From Archaeoglobus sp. (GTDB lineage: Archaea; Halobacteriota; Archaeoglobi; Archaeoglobales; Archaeoglobaceae), in assembly GCF_017656475.1 (NCBI RefSeq), contig NZ_JACDNT010000019.1, positions 1 through 34,537 of the forward strand: a stretch of DNA of 34,537 nucleotides, written 5' to 3'. The notes under the pieces are model-generated. The model did no database searches, was not told the DNA's origin, and worked only from the letters and a program-made list of their open reading frames with translations. Position numbers and translations under genes: made by a program. This document shows positions 17,104 through 25,801 of this stretch, in pieces. The first letter of the stretch is position 1. Every line of letters starts with the position of its first letter.

Positions 17104-18393
17104 CTAAATTAACTTACTAAAGCACTCTAAAGCAATTCTTAGTTGGTACCATGGATTCTTTGTCTCATCTTTAACTTTTATAGAGATATCCAACAAATTT
17201 TCAGTTAGTTCCTTAAATGCAAATAGGAATTCTAGAAATTCTGTCAAAATGTAGATGAAAGAGATTCTTGGATTTTCGTTAGGTATTCCAAATTTAAGTA
17301 AAACATCTTCAACACTTTTATCTGGATGTCCTTTACATTGTCTTAGTTCGTTTATTACGTCTAAGATATAACTTTCCCCTTTCCGATTATTCGTTCTGTG
17401 TTTCCTAAAAAGTAATTGTGTAAATTTTATAGATTTCATTTCTTTATAATTTTTTTCCTTACTCAAGTATGAAAAATGCGGATCATCCTTAATTTCATTA
17501 ATTTTGTACTCTGGTATTACCAATTTTCTAAACTCTAACATCACATCCGCTAACTCTCTAAATTCTCTTGAGATTAATCCCAATAAGATACATTCTGAAA
17601 GTTTATCTTCATCGGGATTTAATAGCAAATTTTTGCCAAATCTATCAATCCAAGGTTTATTTACATCTTTCAAGCAACGAGAAATTGTCCAGCCTATTGG
17701 ATATGTTTCGGGAAATTCAGCATAAACGTTAATTCTAATAAACTCTGCTGGCGGATCTGCTTTCTTAGGTTCAGAAAATGTGGATAGTTTCTTCTGTTTT
17801 TCATGACTCAATTTAGCTAACGAACCCAAAAAAGTTTGAAACTGACCGTATTTGTTAATACACCCATCAAGATACTCTCCATCTGCGAATTTCAAGGTAA
17901 GAGTTGTTAAGGTATTAAATTTGATCTCATTGTTAAGCTCTGAAAGAAAAACCTTAAACATAGATGGACTAAAGGATATTAATTTAAAATAATCTATTTT
18001 TTCATTTGCGAATTTTATATGTTCTCCATCTTCATCTTTAAATTCGACTCCAAATTCAAATTCTGACGTTTTATATCTCTGTCTTTTCGGTTCTGAAGCT
18101 GGATCAATCCAGAAACTCTCCCAAAGACGTGATAAGTATATATACTCTCCCGAAATTGGATCATCAATAATTACGAAATAATATTTGCCAAACTCAGTTT
18201 CTTTCTGATACTCTTCTAATTCCAACTTCACTGGGGTTTTAAGTGCTTTTTCTGCATACCTAACAATCAAAAGACCACACCTTCGTGCAGAGAGATAATC
18301 TCTAAGCATATCCTTTCTAACTCCAAGCCAAGCATTATGTTCCTCCCAGCCATAGTTGATAATTTCTCCCTCACACCGTATTATTATTCTCAT
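17104..18393 (-). CDS. hypothetical 429-residue island protein
   Basis: A soluble protein I do not recognise. Residues 1-130 look mostly beta-stranded (RIIIRCEGEIINYGWEEHNA, KYYFVIIDDPISGEYIYLSR). The second half is helical (FRELADVMLEFRKLV, FIYILTEFLEFLFAFKELTE). No catalytic motif stands out. Its ATG overlaps the end of the upstream broken gene by about 20 bp, and the pair lies between the helicase and the VapBC locus. It could be an accessory or sensor component of the helicase/methyltransferase system, or a separate defence gene. Confidence 0.65.
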   Translation of the reverse strand: MRIIIRCEGEIINYGWEEHNAWLGVRKDMLRDYLSARRCGLLIVRYAEKALKTPVKLELEEYQKETEFGKYYFVIIDDPISGEYIYLSRLWESFWIDPASEPKRQRYKTSEFEFGVEFKDEDGEHIKFANEKIDYFKLISFSPSMFKVFLSELNNEIKFNTLTTLTLKFADGEYLDGCINKYGQFQTFLGSLAKLSHEKQKKLSTFSEPKKADPPAEFIRINVYAEFPETYPIGWTISRCLKDVNKPWIDRFGKNLLLNPDEDKLSECILLGLISREFRELADVMLEFRKLVIPEYKINEIKDDPHFSYLSKEKNYKEMKSIKFTQLLFRKHRTNNRKGESYILDVINELRQCKGHPDKSVEDVLLKFGIPNENPRISFIYILTEFLEFLFAFKELTENLLDISIKVKDETKNPWYQLRIALECFSKLI

Positions 18394-18817
18394 TGGTGTA
18401 GGGATCTTCCCAGTAGCTGTCTTTCCTTCTTAAATTCAAGTACTTAATTAGCCTGTCCGTAGGCTCATAATACCCTATACCCAAGCCTTCAATTCTCCTC
18501 TCGTTTACTATGATCTCAAAATTTACACCTTTTATTTCGAAAGTTTCACCTGTATTATAATCTCCATTTTCATCGAAATATGGTTGTCCCTCATTTCCTG
18601 TAAAACTATCAAAATAGAATTTTTTGATTACTTCATCTCACTGTTCAATTGGTACAAGAAAAGAGCGTATATGTACTCTTTCTGTAAGTTCTCCATCCAA
18701 GTTGTCTATTTTTTCTTTTTTAAATGATGACTGTGCAATGACTACAAAAGACTCTACCATCGAAATTTTACCAAGAATATTTGCCATTGATAACATTTTC
18801 TCAATATACTCTTTCAT
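18371..18817 (-). pseudogene. hypothetical gene with an in-frame TGA
   Basis: The frame starts near ATG 18817 (MKEYIEKMLSMANILGKISM) and runs to SFLVPIEQ. It meets TGA at 18638-18640, then continues in the same frame (DEVIKKFYFDSF, then NERRIEGLGIGYYEP) to a second stop at 18371. Both parts look coding and there is no frame change, so this is a nonsense mutation or a base error (TGG or CGA would mend it). The family is unknown. It sits directly after the helicase and overlaps the start of the 429-residue protein. Confidence 0.6.
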
Positions 18818-18845
18818 TTTCTTAGGAACTTCACTTTTATAATAT

Positions 18846-21800
18846 TTAAACCTTCGTAACTTTTCCCTTCCACTTCCACTCGCTGTATGGAATGATAAAC
18901 CTAACCGATTCAACCTTCTCAATTACTTCGAGCTTCTCCGCTGGATTTCTGATGATGTAGAGCGTCGGGCTTATTGCAGCATTTTCAACTATGTAAAGAT
19001 AGTACTGGTCGCCGAATCGCTTAGCTTTAAACCACTCGTTAGGTGTTAGAGCAACATCGCCAGCAGTAGCTCTGGCTTTGACCTCTATGTATCTTACCTC
19101 ATTTTCCCCCACAGAGCGAATGTCATATCCCAGATTTTGGCTGGAAACATCCTCTGGAACTCTCCCATGCATCCTTTCATAAGCCATAGCAACTTCCATC
19201 CCAATCTTCTCAATCTCAGCATCACTTACCATCTCATCTCCCGCCACAACCCTAACAACTCCAACAAGCTTGGGCATGCTGACACTCAGGTTTTTCTCCC
19301 TCTCAATCTCCCATTTCAGCTCGTCCAAAGCTTTTTCGTACTCTCTCTTCCTTCTCTCTGCCATCTGAATGGCCAAATCCATTTTCACTCCTTTCTTTTT
19401 CCTCTCCTCGTATTCTATCAACTTGAGATCGTAGCTCGTGATCAAACTCTTAAGAGATTTAACACCGTATTTCTCCTTAATCTCAGCCTGTCTAAGCCTC
19501 TCCTTTAGGAGTTCATCCTTAAAACTCATTAAGGCTCTTATTGCATAACTTTCAGCTTCCTTCTTCCATCCCTCTTCAAGTTGATAGCTTCCATTGTATG
19601 GAGCCAGATCCCAGATAATGGAAGGATTCAATTCCTTGATTTCACCCGTTCTATCGTCTCGATAAATGGCGAAAAGCCTCTTTCCAGCAACTACACCTTT
19701 TCCATCTGTAACCTCTCCCTCGAAAAAGAAAATCACACCATTGTACATCCCAGACGGATCTTTGAACGTCGCTCCAGTCATGCAGTCCTTGATATAATTT
19801 CTTAGAACCCATTCAAGGACAGCTTCAAACAGAGGATGTCCAAAGGAAACGAACTCAGCATCGGCGTTTTTCATTGCAACTTCTTTGTCGAATGTTATGT
19901 TCTTGTATTTGGAGGCAAGTATTCCCCAAGTATTCTTGAAGCTATCTTCTGCAGCAATTTTCCTGATCTCATAGGGAATTGAGTCTATTCTGTAAAACTC
20001 CCCTGTTTTTGTGATCTTCCCCCCAGCTTTCTCAAAAGCCCTGATAAAGAAGTTCTCAGTATATTCTGGAATCAATCTGTATTCCTTTGCTCTCTCAGCC
20101 ATTTCCTTTATCCTTGTGTAATCTATAAACCTCGTTGCAAGACTCTCACCGAGAGCTTCCTTAACTTTGAATATATACTCTTCATCAAGCTTTGCTTCAA
20201 TCGTTGCAAGTATTTCGTCAATGCTCCTCGCATTGGCGGCAGCATCTATTACGAGCTGATAAAAGTCCCTTCCTGGGAATATCTCTCCAATAACATCAAA
20301 AACTCTATCACCCAGAGCTTCCCTAATCTCTCTAAGTTTGTCGAGAAGTCTTGCAAGAACCATCCCCTCTCTCGTATCCTCATTGACGAGGTTGAAGATG
20401 AATACTTCCTTTGTTTGCCCATATCTGTGTATTCTACCCTCCTCTGCTCAAGTCTGTTGGGATTCCATGGGATATCGTAGTTTATCATGATGTTGCAGAA
20501 CTGCAGGTTTATACCCTCTCCTGCAGCCTCAGTTGCAACCATAACTTGGGTGTTGTGCTTGAATTCCTTCTCTGCCTTAATCCTGTCCTCAAGCTTCATT
20601 CCACCGTGGATGTAGTTAACGCTGTATCCCCAGCTTCTTATTTTGTCGTAAAGGTAATCGAGAGTGTCTCTTGATTCGGTGAATATCAGAATCTTCTGAT
20701 TCTTCAGCTCACCACTCTCCATCAACTCTTTCAGTTTCTTCAGCTTAACTTCGCTCTCCTTCCTGATGATTTCGTCCGCCTTTTCGATTAGCTTTTCAAT
20801 TGTCTTGATTTCCTTCTCAAGCTCCTCCCTCGTTTCAGCAACGCTTAAACTCTCCCACTCCTGCTCTATCCTCCATCTCTCCTCTTCTTCGTAGTCGTCA
20901 ACCTCCTCAATGTCTACAGGCTTAACCTCCCTTTCAATTCCATTCCTCAGAATTTCCTCAAGTCTTCTCTTTCTCCTTTCAAGGGAGCGTTTCAGAGCGT
21001 ATATGCTGGAAGCCATCCTTCTCTGCAGAATGATGAGGGCAAATGCAACGTTTCTTTTCTTATCACTCATTAAAGCTTTGTTGTATTGAGTAATAACGTA
21101 TTTTGAGAGCTCGTTGTAAAGCTCACGCTCCTCATCTGTTATGTTGAACTTGATCGTTTTAACGTGCCTTGGGAGGAAGAGAGGTCTTCCTTCGAAATCC
21201 CTCAAATCCTCTTTGAGCCTTCTTATAAACAGTGGATTGTCCCTGTTCTTTATCGACTCCATAAGCATTGATTGGGATGCGAAAAATCCTGGTTCGAGCA
21301 AATCAAGAAACAATCTGAAGTTCTCTGGATCGCCTTTATGCGGTGTTGCTGTAAGAAACAGTAAATGCTCTGAAGTTCTTGACAGAACTTCGCCGAGCTT
21401 GTATCTTGCAGTCTTGCTGATTTTCTCTCCATAACGGTATGCAGCCATCTTGTGGGCTTCATCAACTATAACCAGATCCCAATGAACGCTGCTAAGAGAG
21501 TTGAGAACGTGCTCCTGCTTTGCGAAATCCATTGACGTTATTATCTGGTTCTCCCTCTCCCAAACGTTCTCGCCAAAATGAGCATCCATTGTATGTCTGT
21601 CAACAGTTACGAAGTTTTCAGAGAATTTCTCTTTAAGTTCTCTTCTCCACTGGTCTTTCAAATGACCTGGAACAACGATGAGTATTCTTCGGGCCAAACC
21701 TCTCAATTTCAATTCTTTGATTATGAGCCCAGCCATTATGGTTTTACCAGCTCCAGGATCGTCAGCTATAAGAAATCTAATCCTTGGAAGCTTCAAAGCA

Positions 21801-22129
21801 TAACCATACACTGCCTCAATTTGATGTGGCAAAGGATCAACTCTTGATACATTCATTGCCAGTATTGGGTCAAAAAGAGATGCCAACCTGAAACGATATG
21901 CTTCCAAACCCAGAAAAACGTCTTCAGGATTTGCAGAAAAATCCATATTGTATGTAAATGCCTTCAGCTTTGAAATCTCATCTTTTGGGATTATTCTGTC
22001 TATATGCTGGTTACTATCTATTGTAGCACCGACGATTCTTACAAAATCTCCAAACTCCTCCACTTTTTCTATTTTAACTGGTTCTGGGAAAAGAGATGAT
22101 TGAATGACTATACCGCTTCTTATTTCCAT
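18846..22129 (-). pseudogene. SNF2-family helicase with C-terminal DUF3883 domain, frameshifted
   Basis: The first frame (22129-20249) has Walker A DDPGAGKT (123-130), DEAH (223-226), motif III LTATPHKG, motif IV region ILIFTESRD and motif V VATEAAGEGINL. It then loses frame within motif VI near 20439-20442. CAGAGGATGGGTAGA instead of CAGAGGAGGGTAGA gives QRMGRIHRYGQ and joins the second frame, which runs to 18846. The second part ends in DUF3883 (VSSQNLGYDIRS, IEVKARATAGD, YYLYIVENA), a PD-(D/E)XK-like domain common in defence helicases. An internal ATG at 20363 behind GAGAGGGG could give a separate C-terminal protein. Confidence 0.88.
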
Positions 22130-22150
22130 GTAACTTCTTTGGATTTGTTG

Positions 22151-22158
22151 TATATTTT
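22151..22158 (-). promoter_or_regulatory. TATA box for the helicase/methyltransferase operon
   Basis: The minus strand has AAAATATA about 22-29 nt before the helicase ATG at 22129, with no Shine-Dalgarno sequence between. This fits a leaderless transcript at the head of the island's main leftward operon. The repeat array begins about 75-110 bp further upstream. Confidence 0.5.
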
Positions 22159-22268
22159 ACTTACGTTTACAAACACGGCTCAGAAACAAAAGAACTGCGT
22201 GTTGAGTCTAAGAGAATTGATTTGATTTCAAACGTTGATTTTCTGTTGACATTGATCCGTCAAACCTC

Positions 22269-22559
22269 ATCAACCTGTTGATTTACTGGGTGAACCGATT
22301 CAAATAGTAAAAATCAACCTAATCAACGAGTGATCAACTGGATCAACACCATCAATTTGATCAATCAACGCTCAATCAACGATGATCAACTCTATCAACA
22401 AATCAATCAACCTCGATCTACAAGTCAATCAACGCTAATCAACCTTAATCAACTGATCAAAAATTGACCGATCAACTTCTATCAACCTCAATCAACCCAA
22501 ATCAACAGTCAATCAACAGTCAATCAACTAATCAATCAACAGGCTCAACGTAAATCAAC
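22269..22559. repeat. helically phased ATCAAC direct-repeat array
   Basis: Twenty-one exact ATCAAC hexamers occur in one orientation in about 290 bp. Examples are at 22322, 22333, 22342, 22364, 22375, 22385, 22394, 22471, 22481, 22491, 22501, 22512 and 22523. Most start-to-start distances are 9-12 bp, about one helical turn; larger gaps are mostly 19-23 bp, with a degenerate hexamer in between. Inverted GTTGAT copies occur at about 22234 and 22278. No gene covers it. It resembles an iteron array or a cooperative binding platform for a protein docking on one DNA face. Confidence 0.85.
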
Positions 22560-22560
22560 A

Positions 22561-22684
22561 GGAATCACCTTATCAATCCCCTTTATCCCCACATATCCCT
22601 TTATCAATCCCCTGGTGATCACTCATGATCCCCTTTAATCACCCTTCATCCCCCATCAATCTCCCCTAAAATCACCATGGTGAT
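22561..22684. repeat. ATC(C/A)CC-rich block ending in a 14-bp palindrome
   Basis: Directly after the ATCAAC array the motif changes to repeated ATCCCC, ATCACC and ATCAATCCCC (about ten loose copies). It ends with the perfect palindrome ATCACCATGGTGAT at 22671-22684. The strand is strongly pyrimidine-rich. It may be a second binding array or an unwinding region. No coding frame explains it. Confidence 0.6.
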
Positions 22685-22968
22685 AACCGAAAGAGGGAGT
22701 ATCCTTCAGGGAATCGCTTTAGTAATGAGGAGAAAAGTTGGTTGATGATCTTCTAGAATGGATGGCTTAAGGGAATAGTTATCTCATCTTTTCTATCCGC
22801 ATTTCATATTCAGATCCTCCGTTTCATTGCTTTTCTTTACCTCCTGAAAAACCTTTTCACATTAGCTTGGATATTTTTCTTTCTCTTCCTGAGATTTTGC
22901 CCCTCTGCTGAGCATTCCCTCAACAATTTTTGTTCTTATGGTTACGTATTCATCTCACGCTCACGCTC
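22685..22968. other. gene-free right end of the island with a possible decayed reading frame
   Basis: No intact gene is visible. On the minus strand a coding-like frame (DEYVTIRTKIVEGMLSRG, then KSQEEKEKYPS, a stop, CEKVFQEVKKSNETEDLN) runs leftward from about 22960. It has no start and is broken by stops, so it may be the remnant of a small element gene. A tandem CTCACG doublet lies at about 22954-22966 beside the repeat. Confidence 0.3.
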
Positions 22969-23244
22969 TATGTTCTACTTGGAACAAGTTGGAACATATT
23001 CTGAATCAACCTCTCTAAGGAGTGATCAGGGAAAAACGAAAGAAGAAAGGTTGATTCGCACATCAAAATTTTAAGGAGCAATTGTATATTTCTAAAAGAA
23101 AACTTCAAAAATGGCTTTTTATAGCCTGTAAAGAATTCTCCAAACCCTGTGAAAGCCGAAAAAACCTCCATAAAGAACAATTTTAAGGAAAATGTGCCCG
23201 GACCCGGATTTGAACCGGGGACTATGCGGTCTTCAGCCGCACGC
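22969..23244. repeat. right direct repeat of the tRNA-Phe island
   Basis: This copy matches 2518-2792 in the same orientation and contains the 3' 50 nt of the intact tRNA-Phe. The 77 bp nearest the tRNA are identical in the two copies and the outer part is mosaic. The copy next to the intact tRNA is expected to be the incoming element's version, and the left copy the original host sequence. Confidence 0.9.
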
Positions 23245-23268
23245 TCTCCCTGGCTGAGCTACCCGGGC
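23195..23268 (-). tRNA. tRNA-Phe (anticodon GAA)
   Basis: The minus strand folds as a complete cloverleaf. The acceptor stem is GCCCGGG with TCCGGGC (one G-U pair at the base). The D arm is GCTC...GAGC. The anticodon stem is TGCGG/CCGCA with loop CTGAAGA, so the anticodon is GAA at 23232-23234. The T arm is CCCGG-TTCAAAT-CCGGG. The discriminator is A and CCA is not encoded. It is the integration target of the island. The last 50 nt are duplicated at 2743-2792. Confidence 0.97.
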
Positions 23269-23290
23269 TTTAATGAACATCCATCATATG

Positions 23291-23301
23291 GGTATTTTTA
23301 A
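23291..23301 (-). promoter_or_regulatory. TATA box for tRNA-Phe
   Basis: TTAAAAATACC on the minus strand is centred about 28 nt upstream of the mature tRNA 5' end, a normal archaeal position. It overlaps the last codons of the kinase-like gene upstream. Confidence 0.5.
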
Positions 23302-24259
23302 TTTTTGGTCTGATACCTCTTTATCCTGCCAGGTAGTATGAACTCATACCTTCCGAAAAGAATTTTGGTGACAATGAATCGGTGAATTTTTCTCAGGTTC
23401 AGGTACAAGCTCCATATAAACGCATCCTCCCTGTAATACTTCTCAATTTCCTTGTAGGTCATTGGCTCGTAACTGTTTCCAGTTGCCATCAGATATTCGT
23501 TTGCATGGTTGATAAAAGGCTGCACGAGGTCTCTCCTGCCCTCCTTGAATAGGTTTGCGATGAGGTCAAGTAAAATCATCCTGAAATCGTAGTATCTGTC
23601 GAGTATGTCTTGCAGAAAGAATTTCTTTAACAACACCCTAACACCAGGCGGGCAAGCCCGAAGAAATATATCCGTATCAAGTAAATCCCTTCCGTCCTGT
23701 CTCACCATTGGTGTGCTCGTGTCAAAGTACACCATTCTGTCGTAAAGTGCCCAGTTGGACAGCTGCCCATCCAGACCTATTTCAACTCCTTCCTCCTTCT
23801 TTCTCCTGTTGAACTCTTCCACCCTGTATATTTCGTCCAAAACCTTTGAGAAAAGCTCAATCGCGTCTTCTCTTTCCATCTCCTTTATGATGTTGTTGCA
23901 AATTCTTGATGGATCCAGCTTTTCCTGCATCAGAAACAGCACTATCCTGTTATCCCTGTAACAACATACTCAGCACCACTTTTCGGAACCTTTAGCCCGG
24001 CTTCGGTGAGCAACGTGTTGTAAGCATGGAAAAGCTCTATGTACTTCTCTACCTGCTCCACCGACCTGAACATCGGAATTCTCTTGAATGCTATGTTTGA
24101 GTACTCCTCAAGCGGTATTTCAAAAACCGTGCTTATCTCGCCATATCCGAGTATCCTTATCGGAACCTTCGATTTTTCCGGTTTGGCTGGGTTCAGATTC
24201 TCCTCGAACTCCCTCAACAATTTTCTCTCGACACCAAATTTTGTGATGATTTCTCTCAC
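23298..24259 (-). pseudogene. kinase-like-fold protein (DUF6206-like), frameshifted
   Basis: The gene starts at GTG 24259, overlapping the aminotransferase stop (GGGGTGAG), and reads VREIITKFGVERKLL. A nucleotide-loop-like segment ILGYGEISTVFEI, a possible lysine in IAFKRIPMF, EIGLDGQLSNWAL (catalytic-loop-like, D...N) and MVYFDTSTP (metal-binding-Asp-like) resemble an APH/protein-kinase fold. One G is missing at a run of three (plus-strand CCC 23954-23956). A fourth G joins EYVVTGDNRIVLFLMQ in one frame, giving about 320 residues. The second part alone could start at ATG 23942. The family name is from memory and tentative. Confidence 0.65.
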
Positions 24260-25529
24260 CCCGCCATGGACCTTATTACCTCCACCATGTCCTGTTTTTG
24301 AGACGCTATCTCCAGCGCCTTTCGGAGATTGTCGAGTATGTAGTCAACATACTCTCTCCCTATTATTAGCGGAGGCAGAAGCTGCAGGACAGAAGTGTCG
24401 TGTTCGCATAAACCGCAAGTATTCCGCTGTGATAGCACAAAAGAGATAACAATGGACCAAAACCTTCCTCAATCATCTTTACACCTATGAACAATCCCTT
24501 CTGCCTGATTTCGGCCAGGAAGTCGAACTCATTCATGAGATTCTCAAGACCTTCTGACAACAATGAGCCCATCTCGTTAACATTTTCCAGAAAACTTGGA
24601 TCAGAGGTAATATCCAGTACCTTCTCAGCAACCAAGCAGCCTATCTCAGCACTCCGAAAGTTGATACGTGCATAAACGGATTCTCAGCCATGAAGTCATC
24701 CAAGTCCTCTCTGAAGCATGTTGCAGAAATTGGATAAACTCCTCCTGAAAGTCCCTTCGACGTGACAATTACATCTGGAGTGACGCGGTAGTGCTCTATA
24801 CCCCATTTTTCCGGTCCTTCCCAGCCCCGTCTGAACCTCGTCCATAATCATTAGCGCACCTCTTTCATCACAGAACTCTCTAACCATTTTGTAAAATTCT
24901 GGTGGGGGCAATGGCATTCCAAGGGTTGCAGGTATCGTTTCGAACAGAACGGCTGCAGTATCTTTATCAACGGCTTTTTCGAGCGAATCGAAATTGCCGA
25001 ATGGGACTTCGACAAAACCGGGAGCAAGGGGCTCGAAGGGCTTTCGGTACTTCTCGTCACCAGCAGCGAGGGTAAAGCCTGTATGCCCGTGATACCCTCC
25101 TTTCGCGTAAACTATCTTTTTCCTTTTTGTGTGACCTCTTGCAAGTTTTATAGCGAAATCTACCGCCTCCCCGCCACCCACACCGAACACGACCCGGTTT
25201 ATATCACCCGGCATTGTGTCAGTCAGCTTCTCCGCAAGCACAGCCCTGTGCTCACTTATCAGATGGTGATTGCCTATATCCACCTCCTCAACAGCCTCTC
25301 TCAGCCTGCGAACAATTTCTGGATGTCTGTGACCGAGGTTGAAAACGCCTCCGTTGCAGTGGCAGTCCATCAACTTTCTGCCGTCCAGATCCCAGTACCA
25401 CACACCTTCTCTTCTGCCTGGTACGAAATCTAACCCAACCGCTGTGAAAAACCTCACTTTAGCCGGAGAGACTCTTTCTCCGAATAGTTTTATTACTTCA
25501 TCCTTTCTCCTTCTACCTACAGATCCCAT
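24256..25529 (-). pseudogene. class III PLP-dependent aminotransferase with three indels
   Basis: The start MGSVGRRRKDEVIKLFGERV leads into a normal class III aminotransferase: GGGEAVDFAIKLAR, YHGHTG, and MDEVQTGLGRTGK with the cofactor-binding Asp. An extra A in the run at 24806-24810 breaks the frame. The shifted frame keeps the PLP lysine in VIVTSKGLSGGVYP. A missing base near 24653-24657 (STFGG|SAEIGCL) restores the first frame. A missing C near 24399-24403 moves it again (YANHDTSVLQLLPPL). The end is at 24256, overlapping the kinase-like gene. Substrate unknown. All lesions are single-base, so base errors remain possible. Confidence 0.88.
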
Positions 25530-25540
25530 AGGAAAAATAA

Positions 25541-25601
25541 TTGCAATTTCTTTTATATGTGTTTTGCAATCTCGTTTTCCTTTTTAAATAGTGGTTGCAA
25601 T
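25541..25601 (-). promoter_or_regulatory. aminotransferase promoter with three TTGCAAT sites
   Basis: On the minus strand a TATATAAAAG-like box (CATATAAAAG) lies about 26 nt before the aminotransferase ATG at 25529, so transcription is probably leaderless. ATTGCAA/TTGCAAT occurs three times (25541-25547, 25564-25570, 25595-25601). The site nearest the gene falls between the TATA box and the start, where a bound protein would block transcription. A local repressor is inferred. Confidence 0.45.
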
Positions 25602-25801
25602 CATTTAAACCTGAATCGTTTCTGAAGTAAATTGGACGGCAAAGAATAAAGGAGACAGAAAAAGAGTCACTACCAGAATTTTTCCAGTCTCTATGCGAAA
25701 ATTAAGCATTAACATTTTTCAATTTTTCAATTATCTTTTAAATTATATTTTTTTAGAAAGAGTTATATTTTCTGTACAATCTTTACCTTAGAGGTGATAG
25801 T

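Larger units (their letters stand above)
2793..23244. mobile_element. tRNA-Phe-integrated defence island of about 20.4 kb
   Basis: The island is bounded by the truncated tRNA-Phe copy on the left and the intact tRNA on the right. All confident genes but one are on the minus strand. It contains helicase, methyltransferase and ATPase defence genes, four toxin-antitoxin loci or remnants, an M48 protease, an OLD-like ATPase module and an IS110-family element. I found no recognisable integrase, so mobility would need an enzyme supplied elsewhere, or the integrase has been lost. Gene-poor ends (2793-3120 and 22130-22968) may hold decayed integrase or replication sequence. Confidence 0.8.

Noticed and set aside
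18638-18640. TGA read as selenocysteine
   Set aside because: No SECIS-like element or selenoprotein family is evident, and the residue has no catalytic context. A nonsense mutation or base error is simpler.
20430-20450. Programmed frameshift in the helicase
   Set aside because: The break is in an essential motif and there is no clear slippery heptamer with a following structure. Other single-base lesions nearby point to decay or error.
3121-22129. Calling the island BREX or DISARM
   Set aside because: No PglZ phosphatase and no DrmB/DUF1998 protein is seen. The helicase-DUF3883, DUF1156 and DUF499 set is related in logic but is a different group.
22269-22559. CRISPR array
   Set aside because: The repeat unit is only six bases and the spacers four to six bases. 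CRISPR repeats are about 24-37 bp with spacers of similar length, and no cas gene is present.
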